Source: Cobetia amphilecti (GTDB lineage: Bacteria > Pseudomonadota > Gammaproteobacteria > Pseudomonadales > Halomonadaceae). Taken from it: DNA of 64,000 bases. Of the stretch, positions 1 through 8,823 are shown piece after piece. Location of the stretch: positions 310,001 through 374,000 of the forward strand of contig NZ_CP084115.1 in the NCBI RefSeq assembly GCF_020217465.1, read 5' to 3'. Under the pieces are notes generated by a model that did not search any database, was not told where the DNA came from, and saw only the letters and a list, made by a program, of their open reading frames with translations. Numbering within the stretch: position 1 is the stretch's first letter; every line of letters starts with the position of its first letter. The position numbers were made by a program, and so were the translations under genes.

Positions 1-2
1 CG

Positions 3-104
3 CATGGTCAGCTGACCTACGACCTCGCAGGCCTGGTCATCTTCCTGGGCGTGCTGACCTACAGCGTGCGTCAGAGTGGCCGGCAGGAAGCGCTGGCGCA
101 CTGA
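3..104 (+). CDS. C-terminal end of a membrane protein (5' end outside window)
   Basis: The frame is open from the window edge to a TGA at 102-104. The 33 visible residues are a hydrophobic stretch (DLAGLVIFLGVLTYSV) followed by a short basic and polar tail (RQSGRQEALAH). This looks like the last transmembrane helix and cytoplasmic tail of an inner-membrane protein, perhaps a transporter. The family cannot be identified from this fragment. Confidence 0.5.
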   Translation, partial: HGQLTYDLAGLVIFLGVLTYSVRQSGRQEALAH

Positions 105-308
105 GCCAGGCGTGTCGGATGAGCGCCAGACGCGTCAGTCGATGTGGCTGAAGCAGGCGTGACGCGACGCGATATGCTATGAACGATGCCCGGCATCACT
201 TTCCCCCGCTCAGTCACGCGAGGGTGGTGTGTCGGGCATCGCGCGCTCTGGGGCCTGTCCGCCTCGGGCGTCTTCACTCAACGGGATGGCGGGACAAGGA
301 ATGTCGGC

Positions 309-1088
309 ATGATGTCGGATGTTGCAGGGCTGACCAGCGGCCTTGATCTGATCAGCGTAGTGGCGCTGATCGCACTGGGTGGCGTGGCCGGTTTCATCAA
401 TGTGCTGTCGGCGGGTGGCTCGATGCTGACGCTGCCATTGCTGATGTTTCTCGGCCTGCCGCCTGCGCAGGCCAATGCCACCAACCGCGTGGCGATCGCG
501 CTGCAGAGTGCGACCGCGACCAGCACCTTCCTCAAGGCGGGCGCTCACAACATGGGGGTGGCCTGGCGGCTGGCCGTACCCGCCGTGGCAGGCGCCATGC
601 TGGGCGCCTGGCTGGCGACCCGCATCAGTGCCGAGGCCTTCGAGAGCGTCCTGATCGTGGTGATGGTGGTGTGCTCGATCATGATGCTGCTGCCGACGCC
701 GCGCATCGACACCCGTGAACTGACGCCGGAGCGCATCACGCCCGTGGTGTTGCTGGCGATGTTCGGCATCGGCATTTATGGTGGCTTCATCCAGGTCGGT
801 GTCGGCGTGCTGTTCATCGTGGTGCTCTACCGGCTGCTCAAGATCGACCTGACCCAGGTCAACGTCTTCAAGGTCTTCATCGTGTTGATGTATACCCTGC
901 CGGCGCTGGCGGTGTTCGTGTTCGATGGTCAGGTGCGCTGGGCCTACGGTCTGGTGCTGGCGGTCGGCAACATGAGCGGTGCCTTCCTCGGCGCGCGGGT
1001 CAACATGAGTCCCGCGGGCGCGCGGTGGGTCAAGTGGCTGACGGTCGCGGTCATCTTCATCATCGTGCTCAAGCTGGCGCTGACCTGA
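309..1088 (+). CDS. TSUP (TauE/SafE) family inner-membrane permease
   Basis: The 259-residue protein is almost wholly hydrophobic, with about seven to eight membrane segments. It opens with the TSUP signature (GGVAGFINVLSAGGSMLTLPLL, shown here only in part: GFINVLSAGGSML, then NATNRVAI) and repeats a related pattern in the second half (GIYGGFIQVGVGVLF). TSUP members export or import small organosulfur or organic anions such as sulfite or sulfoacetate; the substrate here is unknown. I start at ATG 309 because AAGGA lies 8 bases upstream; a longer reading frame from 186 has no ribosome site and a non-membrane-like extension. The next gene is on the same strand but 180 bp away, so it is probably monocistronic. 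Confidence 0.85.
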   Translation: MMSDVAGLTSGLDLISVVALIALGGVAGFINVLSAGGSMLTLPLLMFLGLPPAQANATNRVAIALQSATATSTFLKAGAHNMGVAWRLAVPAVAGAMLGAWLATRISAEAFESVLIVVMVVCSIMMLLPTPRIDTRELTPERITPVVLLAMFGIGIYGGFIQVGVGVLFIVVLYRLLKIDLTQVNVFKVFIVLMYTLPALAVFVFDGQVRWAYGLVLAVGNMSGAFLGARVNMSPAGARWVKWLTVAVIFIIVLKLALT

Positions 1089-1117
1089 TGCTGGCCTGAT
1101 GCTGAGCTGATGCTGAC
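1085..1117 (+). repeat. Three 11-bp tandem repeats overlapping a stop codon
   Basis: CTGATGCTGGC, CTGATGCTGAG and CTGATGCTGAC follow one another. The TGA stop of the TSUP gene lies within the first unit. Similar short duplications follow other genes in this window. Confidence 0.8.
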
Positions 1118-1268
1118 CTTATGTTAGACACGGAGTAAGCTCGCGGTAATCTGAGCGAAATGCCAGTCTGTCCTGTCGACACACCGGCACGCCGCTCACC
1201 CCCCTATTCATGATGGCGCCGAGCCCGGCTATGGCGTCTCTTCCTTCATCGTTCAGGAGTCTTTCCTC

Positions 1269-2264
1269 ATGCAAGCCATGGTCATCGAGCAGTACGGCGG
1301 TCCCGAAGTGTTCGTCGAGCGCGAACTGGAGACCCCGACACCGGCGCGGGGGCAGGTGCGTATCAAGGTGACGGCTTCCAGCATCAACCCCATCGAGGCC
1401 AAGCTGCGCAGCGGGCTGGTCAAGTCGCACCCGGAATTCCCGGCCATTCTCAATGGCGATGTCTCCGGGGTGATCGATGCCGTCGGCGAAGGCGTATCGG
1501 ACTTCTCCGTCGGGGATGAAGTGCTGGGTTGTGCCGGTGGCGTGAAGGGCTGGCAGGGTGCTCTGGCCGATTATATGATCGCCGACACCCGTGTGATCGT
1601 GAAGCGCCCGAGCCTGGCGGCGCTGACGCTGGAAGAGTGCGCGGCCTTGCCGCTGGTGTTCCTGACGGCCTGGACAGCGTTGGTCTCGCGCGGTCAGATC
1701 AAGGAAGGCGAGCACGTGCTGATCCACGCCGGCACCGGCGGCGTCGGCCATGTCGCGGTACAGATCGCCAAGTATCTCGGCGCGCATGTCACCACCACCG
1801 TGTCCAGCGAAGCCAAGGCGGACCTGGCACGCCAGCTGGGCGCCGACGAGATCATCAACTACCGCGAGGAAGCGGTCGCGGACTACGTGACGCGCCTGAC
1901 CTCCGGGCGTGGCTTCGATCTGGTCTTCGACACCGTCGGTGGTGACAACCTGGATCGCTCCATCGAGGCCACCGCGACCTCCGGTCGTCTGTGCTCCATC
2001 AATACCCGCTCGACCCACGACCTGACCCAGCTGCACTCCAAGAACCTGTCGCTGCACGTCATCTTCCGCTCGGTACCGCTGCTGACCGGTATCGGCATGG
2101 ACGACCAGCCGGAGCTGCTCAACGCCCTGAGCGAGATGCTGGAGGCCGGTGCGGTTCGTCCGCTGCTCGACGAGCACCAGTTCAGCTTCCGTGACGTCGC
2201 CAAGGCGCATGAGCTGCTGGAGTCCGGCGAGGCGCTGGGCAAGATTCTGCTGGTAAATCGTTGA
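1269..2264 (+). CDS. NADPH:quinone oxidoreductase-like MDR family dehydrogenase
   Basis: The protein has 331 residues, the usual length of the zinc-free medium-chain dehydrogenase/reductase (zeta-crystallin-like) group. The N-terminal GroES-like domain (about 1-125) shows GEGVSDFSVGDEVLG. The nucleotide-binding fold follows with HAGTGGVGHVAVQIAK near 155-170 and the dinucleotide-sensing LGADEIINY. The structural zinc cysteine cluster of alcohol dehydrogenases is absent, so it probably uses NAD(P)H to reduce quinones or alpha,beta-unsaturated carbonyls in the cytoplasm. AGGAG precedes ATG 1269 by a normal distance. The substrate cannot be told from the sequence. Confidence 0.85.
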   Translation: MQAMVIEQYGGPEVFVERELETPTPARGQVRIKVTASSINPIEAKLRSGLVKSHPEFPAILNGDVSGVIDAVGEGVSDFSVGDEVLGCAGGVKGWQGALADYMIADTRVIVKRPSLAALTLEECAALPLVFLTAWTALVSRGQIKEGEHVLIHAGTGGVGHVAVQIAKYLGAHVTTTVSSEAKADLARQLGADEIINYREEAVADYVTRLTSGRGFDLVFDTVGGDNLDRSIEATATSGRLCSINTRSTHDLTQLHSKNLSLHVIFRSVPLLTGIGMDDQPELLNALSEMLEAGAVRPLLDEHQFSFRDVAKAHELLESGEALGKILLVNR

Positions 2265-2329
2265 GTATTGGCACCTTCGGTCAGTGAGGGTGTCTTACCT
2301 TCATTGGCCGTTGATCAGGAAGAGAAGTG

Positions 2330-2461
2330 ATGAGAATGACGCGTTTGATGGTGGCTGCCCTGTTGGTGGCCAGTGTGAGTCTGGCCGGCTGCAATACCGT
2401 GGCCGGTTTCGGCAAGGACCTGGAGCATCTGGGCGGTTCGATCGACAACGCCGCCAGCTGA
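2330..2461 (+). CDS. Entericidin-type small lipoprotein, copy 1
   Basis: A 43-residue protein with a basic start (MRMTRLM), a hydrophobic segment and a lipobox SLAGC with the lipidated cysteine at 21, followed by NTVAGFGKDLEHLGGSIDNAAS. This is the layout of the entericidin EcnA/EcnB family, small cell-envelope lipoproteins. It is the first of three tandem copies, all exactly 43 residues. AGGAAGAG lies just upstream of ATG 2330. In Escherichia coli ecnA and ecnB act as an antidote/toxin pair; nothing here shows which role each copy plays. Confidence 0.8.
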   Translation: MRMTRLMVAALLVASVSLAGCNTVAGFGKDLEHLGGSIDNAAS

Positions 2462-2484
2462 TTGCCCGAAAGAGAGGAATGCCC

Positions 2485-2616
2485 ATGCGACGATTCATGA
2501 TGATGACTGGCACCGCGCTGCTGTTCGGCCTGCTGTTGGGTGGCTGCAATACCGTGGAAGGTTTCGGGGAAGATCTCGAACACCTTGGGGGTTCCATCGA
2601 GGAATCGGCCAGTTGA
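2485..2616 (+). CDS. Entericidin-type small lipoprotein, copy 2
   Basis: It begins 23 bp after copy 1 and also has 43 residues (MRRFMMMTGTALLFGLLLGG, then CNTVEGFGEDLEHLGGSIEE). The lipobox is LLGGC and the mature part is almost the same as copy 1, with more acidic residues near the end. I chose ATG 2485 over ATG 2479 because AGAGAGGA (2471-2478) is then at a normal 6-base distance. It is probably cotranscribed with copy 1. Confidence 0.8.
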   Translation: MRRFMMMTGTALLFGLLLGGCNTVEGFGEDLEHLGGSIEESAS

Positions 2617-2767
2617 TGGCACTGTCCATGACATGGGCGGCGAGTGAACAAAACATGAATCTCACCCCTTGAAAGCCCATGGGGCGGCCCAAGGTATGAG
2701 GGTAGAGGCGCAGGAGCTGGCGCCTTTACGAGATTTTTCGATATTCACTACCGCAAGGAGCATGACC

Positions 2768-2899
2768 ATGTCCCGCACCATTGCACTCATCTTCGCCTCT
2801 TTCTTCACTCTGGCCGCGCTTTCCGGCTGCAACACCGTTGACGGTGCCGGCCAGGATGTCGAGCATGCCGGCGAAGCTGTCCAGGACGCCGCTCAATAA
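2768..2899 (+). CDS. Entericidin-type small lipoprotein, copy 3
   Basis: The third 43-residue copy lies about 150 bp after copy 2. The lipobox is ALSGC (Cys21) and the mature part is NTVDGAGQDVEHAGEAVQDAAQ, closer in style to entericidin B (DGxGxDxxxAG) than the first two. Start ATG 2768 is preferred to ATG 2762 because AGGAG at 2756-2760 leaves 7 bases. The gap may carry its own promoter. A clear terminator follows at 2929. Confidence 0.8.
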   Translation: MSRTIALIFASFFTLAALSGCNTVDGAGQDVEHAGEAVQDAAQ

Positions 2900-2928
2900 G
2901 CGACGCCCCGGATAGTGGTGATATCCAA

Positions 2929-2954
2929 CGCCCGGCCATTGTGCCGGGCGTTTT
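2929..2954 (+). terminator. Rho-independent terminator after the entericidin genes
   Basis: A perfect 8-bp stem (CGCCCGGC / GCCGGGCG, 2929-2936 with 2943-2950), a 6-base loop and TTTT. It ends transcription of the three lipoprotein genes. Confidence 0.8.
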
Positions 2955-3066
2955 CGTGTCTGGTCGCCGCTCAGGCTGACTGACGGGCCGCCTTGCGTCA
3001 TCATAGCGCTGACGACATGCGCCCTCAGCGTACGTCACTCCCGCCACCGCGAGCCAAGGGCCCGAC

Positions 3067-3954
3067 ATGGATCATCGACAGTTGAGTTTTCTGGTCGCAC
3101 TGGCCAGTGAGCGCCATTTCGGTCGCGCAGCGCGGGTCTGTCATGTAACCCAGCCGACGCTGTCGGCGCGCCTCAAGCAGCTCGAGGAGGAGCTGGGCAC
3201 GGCGCTGATATTGCGCGGCCACCGCTTCGAGGGCTTCACGCCCGAAGGGGAGCGCGTGCTGACCCACGCACGGCGCATTCTCGCCGAGCTGGATGAGCTG
3301 AAGGGAGACCTGTCGCCGGACGCGGTGCTGACCGGCCGCCTGTCACTGGGCGTGGTGCCGTCGGCGCTGGCGGCGGTCGGTGAGTTTCTGCCGCGGCTGC
3401 GCGAGGCCTTTCCGCAGCTCTCGCTGCGCCTGCGTGAGCTGTCGACCTCATCGCTGGCCCAGGGACTCGAGGATGGCGAGCTGGATCTCGCAGTCGGCTA
3501 CCCCGCGGCGCCCGCGATGAGCGGCTTTGCCTGTCGACCGCTCTATCCGGAGCATTCGGCCTTGATCGCCAGTCAGACGCATTTCCGCCTGCCCGACGCG
3601 CCGCAGTGGGAGTGCCTGCGTGACTATCCGCTGGTGTTGCTGACGCCGGAGATGCAGCAGCGGCGACGCCTCAATCAGCAGTTCGAGCTGCTGGGACTGC
3701 AGCCCTCGCCCTTGTTGGAGGCCAATTCGATTTCCGGCCTCGGCGTGATGCTGGAGGCTGGCCTGGGGGTCAGCGTGCTGGCGGAAAACCTGGCCGATTC
3801 GCGGCTTGGTGAAGGGCTGATCGCGCGTCGGCTGCCCGGTGAGGGCGAGACGGTCGGGTTGTTGTGGCGCAGTGGTCAGCAGCGTAGCCGACGGCTAAAT
3901 GCCGTGCTGGAGCTGCTGCGTTCGCTGCCTCACTCGGCGGGTGTGGCCGATTGA
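3067..3954 (+). CDS. LysR-family transcriptional regulator
   Basis: The length of 295 residues is typical of the family. The N-terminal winged helix-turn-helix is clear: HFGRAARVCHVTQPTLSARL at about 17-37 followed by LEEELG. A linker helix and the two-lobed periplasmic-binding-like effector domain follow (GRLSLGVVPSALAAVG, LDLAVGY, GLGVSVLAE). No OxyR-type redox cysteine pair is evident. The gene is convergent with trhO, and the fdhD/ydeP pair lies beyond that; whether it controls any neighbour is unknown. AAGGG lies before ATG 3067. Confidence 0.88.
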   Translation: MDHRQLSFLVALASERHFGRAARVCHVTQPTLSARLKQLEEELGTALILRGHRFEGFTPEGERVLTHARRILAELDELKGDLSPDAVLTGRLSLGVVPSALAAVGEFLPRLREAFPQLSLRLRELSTSSLAQGLEDGELDLAVGYPAAPAMSGFACRPLYPEHSALIASQTHFRLPDAPQWECLRDYPLVLLTPEMQQRRRLNQQFELLGLQPSPLLEANSISGLGVMLEAGLGVSVLAENLADSRLGEGLIARRLPGEGETVGLLWRSGQQRSRRLNAVLELLRSLPHSAGVAD

Positions 3955-3970
3955 GCGAGCCTGCAACGCA

Positions 3971-3996
3971 GAACACCCCGTCGAGACGGGGTGTTC
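3971..3996. terminator. Hairpin between convergent LysR gene and trhO
   Basis: A perfect 10-bp stem (GAACACCCCG / CGGGGTGTTC) with a 6-base loop lies between the two convergent stop codons. There is no good T-run on either strand, so it is a weak or assisted terminator. Confidence 0.5.
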
Positions 3997-4023
3997 AGGT
4001 AGCGAAAGCGGCGTTGGCTGCTA

Positions 4024-5118
4024 TCAGCTCTTCTTGCTGGCTTCCAGCGCGGCACGGCGGGCGGCTTCACGCTGCTGCTGCTTGGCATCGCGCCGCGCCT
4101 GCATCTGGGCGACGGCATCCATGCCCAGGTGGGCTTCGCCACGTTCTCTGGCGAGGCGAATCTGGTTCTCGCGCTCGGCGAAGCGCGCCTTCTGGGCATC
4201 GCTCAGCTTGTCGTAGCAACGCGGGCAGCTGACGCCTTTCTGGTAGCGCTCGCTCTGCTTGTCTTCCTCGGTGATCGGCAGGCGGCAGGCATGGCACTGA
4301 TCGTACTGGCCGGGGCGCAGCTGATGGTCGACGGTGACGCGCTCATCGAACACGAAGCACTCGCCCTGCCACAGCGTCTCTTCCTCGGGCACCTCTTCCA
4401 GATACTTCAGGATACCGCCCTTGAGGTGATAGACCTCATCGAAGCCCTGCTCCTTGAGATAGGCCGTGGACTTCTCGCAGCGGATGCCGCCGGTGCAGAA
4501 CATCGCCACCTTGCGGTACTGTGCCGGGTCCAGCTCACGCGAGACGTAGTCCGGGAAATCACGGAAGGCAGTGGTGTTCGGGTTGACGGCACCGGCGAAG
4601 GTCCCCACTTCCACTTCATAGTCATTGCGCGTGTCGATCAGCAGCACCTCAGGATCGGAAATCAGCGCATTCCAGTCCTTCGGCTCCACATAGGTCCCGA
4701 CGGTGTGACGTGGGTCGATGCCCTCGACGCCCATGGTGACGATCTCGCGCTTGAGCTTGACCTTGGCGCGCAGGAAGGGCGCCTGCTCGGCCAGTGACTG
4801 CTTGGTGTCGAGCTCGGCCAGGCGCGGGTCGCTGGTCAGCCAGGCGAGCAGCGCATCGATGCCCGCGCGTGAACCGGACACGGTGCCGTTGATGCCTTCG
4901 CGGGCCAGCAGCAGGGTGCCGCGGATGGCGTGCTCGTTCATCACCGCCAGCAGCGGGTCGCGTAGCGCCTCGAAGTCCTCGAGGGTGACGAACTTGTAAA
5001 GCGCGCAGACCACATGCTGCGGCGCCAGCGGGCTGGGGCGGCTGGAGGCAGACGTGCTGGTCAGCTGCGGGGCGCTGGCCTGATCAGACGCGGCGGTCAG
5101 GTCGGGAGTGTCGGTCAT
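4024..5118 (-). CDS. trhO: tRNA uridine(34) hydroxylase, rhodanese family
   Basis: The 364-residue protein is full length for TrhO (YceA). The N-terminal acylphosphatase-like domain ([11 protein letters not shown]) is followed by a rhodanese domain whose active-site loop CTGGIRC has Cys208 and Cys214, then [16 protein letters not shown]-terminal zinc-type motif CHACRLP...CPRCYDKL follows. TrhO makes 5-hydroxyuridine at the wobble position of several tRNAs using oxygen, the first step towards cmo5U/mo5U. The first 30 residues are a Ser/Ala/Thr-rich extension. The gene stands alone, convergent with the LysR gene and divergent from fdhD. Confidence 0.93.
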   Translation of the reverse strand: MTDTPDLTAASDQASAPQLTSTSASSRPSPLAPQHVVCALYKFVTLEDFEALRDPLLAVMNEHAIRGTLLLAREGINGTVSGSRAGIDALLAWLTSDPRLAELDTKQSLAEQAPFLRAKVKLKREIVTMGVEGIDPRHTVGTYVEPKDWNALISDPEVLLIDTRNDYEVEVGTFAGAVNPNTTAFRDFPDYVSRELDPAQYRKVAMFCTGGIRCEKSTAYLKEQGFDEVYHLKGGILKYLEEVPEEETLWQGECFVFDERVTVDHQLRPGQYDQCHACRLPITEEDKQSERYQKGVSCPRCYDKLSDAQKARFAERENQIRLARERGEAHLGMDAVAQMQARRDAKQQQREAARRAALEASKKS

Positions 5119-5454
5119 GCGAAGGTCCTCATGCGGGCCGGAACGTAAATCCGGAGCAGGATGATCGAGAGATGAGAGCGGCCGGCGGGCGGGTGATAGC
5201 GCGACAGCAGGAGCACCCTCAAGGGTCGGCGACGCATTTTACGCGACTCGCGCGCGAATTTCTCGCCCACTGCGATGGCCCGCATGCCTGTCACCGGCCG
5301 GACGCCATCTTCATTGGTGGTGTCTATCAATTGGCGGCTCGGCTCAATTGGTCGCCCTCACGGCATGACGGTAGGATATTCCCATATTGCGCAGAGGTCG
5401 GCTGAGGGTTGCGCGCGCCATTCTCGCCACGCATCTGCGCCACGGAGAGCCGTA
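5119..5454. other. Divergent intergenic region between trhO and fdhD
   Basis: I see no gene in these 336 bp. They must hold both promoters, but none is clear. An exact direct repeat TCAATTGG occurs at 5327-5334 and 5344-5351 (17 bp apart, each containing the palindrome CAATTG), a possible regulator site on the fdhD side. Confidence 0.4.
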
Positions 5455-6246
5455 ATGAAAGATTCGCTCTATCAACAGGCGCCAGGCGCTGCAGGCTATG
5501 CGGATGCCCGCGAGGTGCCGCTGCGCGAGCTGGATGGCCCATCGGAGCTGCCGGTAAGTCTGGCGCTCAATGACACCGCGATGGGCACCTTGCTGGCCAG
5601 TCCAGAGGCCCTTGAGCCGCTGGCGCTGGGGCATGCCTTCACCGCGGGCTGGATCACGCGGCGTGACGAGGTCTCGGCGATCCATCTCTCGCGGCTCCGT
5701 CATGGGCTGGCGGTGCGTCTTGAGGTCAGTGACTCGCTGGCGCGCAAGGCCGAGCGTCATCAGCGGCGTGAGAGCAGTGTCTCGAGTTGCGGCGCCTGTG
5801 GCGTGCAGGACGAAGCGGAGCTGATGGCGGGACTCATGCGTCTGCCGCCACGGGCAGCGCTGGCACCCGACGCGCTGATGCGCGGGCTGGAACGCCTGGA
5901 GCGCGCCACGCGCCGCGGCATGCATCTGGCGCTGGGGTTGGACGCCGAAGGCGGTCTGATCTCGCAGGGCGCCGATATCGGTCGCCACAATGCGCTGGAC
6001 CGCGTGATCGGCATGAGCCTCGACAGCGGTGTGTGGCCCGAGGCGTTGCTGGTGTCGAGCCGCTGCAGCCTGGAGCTGGTGCAGAAGACCATCCGTGCGC
6101 GCATTCCGACCCTGATCACCCTGGCGGTGCCCTCGCGACTCGCCGTCGAGACCGCCCGCGCCTGCGACCTCAATCTGATCTGTGCCCACCGCGGGCGTCG
6201 ACTCGAATTGCTCAGCGGTCACGCTGATCGCCCCCGTTCATCCTAG
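5455..6246 (+). CDS. fdhD: Formate dehydrogenase accessory sulfurtransferase FdhD
   Basis: The 263-residue protein carries the FdhD signature SCGACG with the sulfur-relay cysteines at 112 and 115, then GLDAEGGLISQGADIGRHNALD and the SSRCSLELVQK segment. FdhD takes sulfur from IscS and adds it to the bis-MGD molybdenum cofactor of formate dehydrogenase-type enzymes. The start at ATG 5455 follows GGAGAGCCGTA; an upstream extension in frame is not FdhD-like. The molybdoenzyme gene begins 15 bp after the stop, so the pair is an operon and FdhD probably serves that enzyme. Confidence 0.93.
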   Translation: MKDSLYQQAPGAAGYADAREVPLRELDGPSELPVSLALNDTAMGTLLASPEALEPLALGHAFTAGWITRRDEVSAIHLSRLRHGLAVRLEVSDSLARKAERHQRRESSVSSCGACGVQDEAELMAGLMRLPPRAALAPDALMRGLERLERATRRGMHLALGLDAEGGLISQGADIGRHNALDRVIGMSLDSGVWPEALLVSSRCSLELVQKTIRARIPTLITLAVPSRLAVETARACDLNLICAHRGRRLELLSGHADRPRSS

Positions 6247-6261
6247 CCAGTGGATCCTGAC

Positions 6262-8649
6262 ATGACCGACATTGCTGCCCCCGAGATCGAGACGCCTGCG
6301 TCTGCCAGCCTGCCCCGCGAGGATGCGCAACAGACGCGTCATCCGCGCATTGCCGCCTATTCCGGGCCGGCGGGTGGCTGGGGCGCACTCAAGAGCGTCG
6401 GTCAGCATGTCAGTCACTCCAGGGCGCCGTGGAAGAGCGTGCGCTCCCTGCTCAAGGCCAATCAGGACAAGGGCTTCGACTGCCCCGGCTGTGCCTGGGG
6501 AGACCCGGAACACGGCTCCTCCTTCGAATTCTGCGAGAACGGCGCCAAGGCGGTGGCCTGGGAAGTGACCGCCAAGCGTGTCACGCCGCGCTTCTTCGCG
6601 CAGCACACCGTCACGGAGCTGCTGGGTTGGGACGACTTCATGCTCGAGGATCAGGGGCGTCTGACCGAACCGATGCGCTACGACGCGGCCAGTGATCGCT
6701 ATATGCCGATCAGCTGGGACGCGGCCTTCGAGCTTGTCGCCGAGCACCTCAGCGCGCTGACGTCGCCGGATGAGGCGCTGTTCTATACCTCGGGGCGTGC
6801 CAGCAACGAGGCGGCCTATCTCTACCAGTTGTTCGTGCGTCTGTTCGGCACCAACAATTTCCCCGACTGCTCCAACATGTGCCACGAGGCCAGCGGTGTC
6901 GGCATGAAGGCGAGTCTCGGCGTCGGCAAGGGCACGGTGCTGCTGGAGGACTTCGAGCACGCCGATGCCATCTTCGTGTTCGGTCAGAACCCCGGCACCA
7001 ATCACCCGCGCATGCTGGGCGATCTGCGGCGTGCCTCACGGCGTGGCGCGCGCATCGTCAGCTTCAATCCGCTGCGTGAGAGGGGGCTGGAGCGCTTTGC
7101 CGACCCGCAGTCGCCGCTGGAGATGATGACCCTCTCCAGCCAGCCCATCAGCCATCGCTATTACCAGCCGCGCATGGGCGGCGACATGGCGGCGGTGCGC
7201 GGCATGGCCAAGGCGCTGTTCGCGATGGAGGCGCGGGGCGAATTCACGCGCGCCGCCAGCTTCATCGCGGCGCATACCCGCGGCGTCGAGGCCTGGCAGG
7301 CGCTGGTCGAGGCGACCGAGTGGGCAACCCTCGAGGACCAGTCCGGCCTGACGCGCGCTCAGCTCGAGGAGGCAGCAGCCATCTTCGCGGGCGCCGACAA
7401 CGTCATCTGCACCTGGGCGATGGGCATCACCCAGCATCTGCATGCCGTCGAGAGTGTGCGCGAGATCGTCAATCTGCTGTTGCTCGGCGGGCATTTCGGC
7501 CGTCCCGGCGCCGGGGCCTGTCCGGTGCGTGGCCATTCCAACGTCCAGGGCGATCGCACCATGGGTATCGACGAGAAGGCGCCCGCCTGGCTGATCGATG
7601 CGCTGGAAGCGCGCTACGGCGTCAGCATGCCGCGTACGCCGGGCTACAACACCGTGGAGAGCCTAGCGGCGCTGGAGCAGGGCAAGGCGAAGACCTTCAT
7701 CGCGCTGGGCGGCAACTTCACGCGCGCCACGCCGGACAGCGAGCGGACCGAGGCCGCGATGCGCAACCTCGAGCTCAACGTCCAGATCAGCACCAAGCTC
7801 AACCGCAGTCATCTGGTGATGGGCAAGCAGACCGATGCACTGATTCTGCCGTGTCTCGGTCGCAGCGAGATCGATCGCTCCTCACAGGTGGCTTCCCAGC
7901 ACATCAGCGTCGAGGACTCGATGTCGATGGTGCACTCCAGCGCCGGCATCAAGGCACCGGCCAGCCCTGAATTGCGCTCCGAGCCCGGCATCATCGCGGC
8001 GATCGCGCGTGCCACCCTGGCGCGCGTGCTGCCGGCGCGAGGTATCAGTGATCCGGTCGATTGGCAGGCCCTGAGCGAGAACTATGATCTGATCCGTGAC
8101 GAGATCGCGGTGGTCATTCCCGGCTTCGCGGACTTCAATTCACGGCTGGCACACAAGCGCGGCTTCCACCTCGCCAATCCGGTACGCGAGCTTGCCTTCC
8201 CGACCTCCAGCGGCCTGGCCGAGTTCTCGCACATGCCGCTGCCGGAGTCGGTGATGCATCAACAGCTGGCGCGGCGTGACGGCTGGCTGACGCTGCAGAC
8301 CATGCGCAGTCACGATCAGTACAACACCACCGTCTACGGCTACAACGACCGCTATCGCGGCGTGTCGGGTCAGCGGCGGGTGATCTTCATCAATGGTGAA
8401 GACCTGGCGCGGCTGGGGCTGGCCGACGGTGATTGGGTCGACATGCTCGGCGAGCCGCGTCCGGACGGCAGCGAGCGACGTGCGCCACAGTTCCGTCTGG
8501 TCGAGTACGACATCCCGGCCGGTTGCATCGGGGCCTACTATCCGGAAACCAACGTGCTGGTCGCGTTGGAAAGCCACGGCGCTGATACCGGTACGCCATC
8601 CTCCAAGGCGGTGCCCGTGCGTCTGGAGCGCAGTTCACGCATCGCCTGA
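6262..8649 (+). CDS. FdhF/YdeP-type molybdopterin oxidoreductase alpha subunit
   Basis: A 795-residue cytoplasmic protein with no signal peptide. It matches the YdeP branch of the DMSO reductase/formate dehydrogenase superfamily: CPGCAWGDPE near 75, TSGRASNEAAYLYQLFVR, NFPDCSNMCHEASG, VFGQNPGTNHPRML, RGHSNVQGDRTMG, and the C-terminal cofactor-binding MRSHDQYNTTVYGYNDRYRG. The usual four-cysteine [4Fe-4S] motif at the N-terminus is not evident, only the CxxC. Substrate and redox partner are unknown; E. coli YdeP contributes to acid resistance. I start at ATG 6262; a GTG at 6250 is possible but has no ribosome site. Confidence 0.88.
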   Translation: MTDIAAPEIETPASASLPREDAQQTRHPRIAAYSGPAGGWGALKSVGQHVSHSRAPWKSVRSLLKANQDKGFDCPGCAWGDPEHGSSFEFCENGAKAVAWEVTAKRVTPRFFAQHTVTELLGWDDFMLEDQGRLTEPMRYDAASDRYMPISWDAAFELVAEHLSALTSPDEALFYTSGRASNEAAYLYQLFVRLFGTNNFPDCSNMCHEASGVGMKASLGVGKGTVLLEDFEHADAIFVFGQNPGTNHPRMLGDLRRASRRGARIVSFNPLRERGLERFADPQSPLEMMTLSSQPISHRYYQPRMGGDMAAVRGMAKALFAMEARGEFTRAASFIAAHTRGVEAWQALVEATEWATLEDQSGLTRAQLEEAAAIFAGADNVICTWAMGITQHLHAVESVREIVNLLLLGGHFGRPGAGACPVRGHSNVQGDRTMGIDEKAPAWLIDALEARYGVSMPRTPGYNTVESLAALEQGKAKTFIALGGNFTRATPDSERTEAAMRNLELNVQISTKLNRSHLVMGKQTDALILPCLGRSEIDRSSQVASQHISVEDSMSMVHSSAGIKAPASPELRSEPGIIAAIARATLARVLPARGISDPVDWQALSENYDLIRDEIAVVIPGFADFNSRLAHKRGFHLANPVRELAFPTSSGLAEFSHMPLPESVMHQQLARRDGWLTLQTMRSHDQYNTTVYGYNDRYRGVSGQRRVIFINGEDLARLGLADGDWVDMLGEPRPDGSERRAPQFRLVEYDIPAGCIGAYYPETNVLVALESHGADTGTPSSKAVPVRLERSSRIA

Positions 8650-8823
8650 CGGCGCGAGATGTCAGCAGCAGGGTGCATGCATCACCACACTGCCGTGCCG
8701 CGAGGAGACTCGTCGCGCGGCAGTCGTGTGTCTAGAATATTCCCGTGCGCCGAGCCAGCTACGCTCGGCACACGTCTTTTCCGTCCTCAGTGCTGCCCCA
8801 ACCACCGTTCAAGAGAGTGATCC

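Noticed and set aside
3971-3996. The hairpin as a REP-type dispersed repeat
   Set aside because: The same sequence is not seen elsewhere in the window and it sits exactly between convergent stops.
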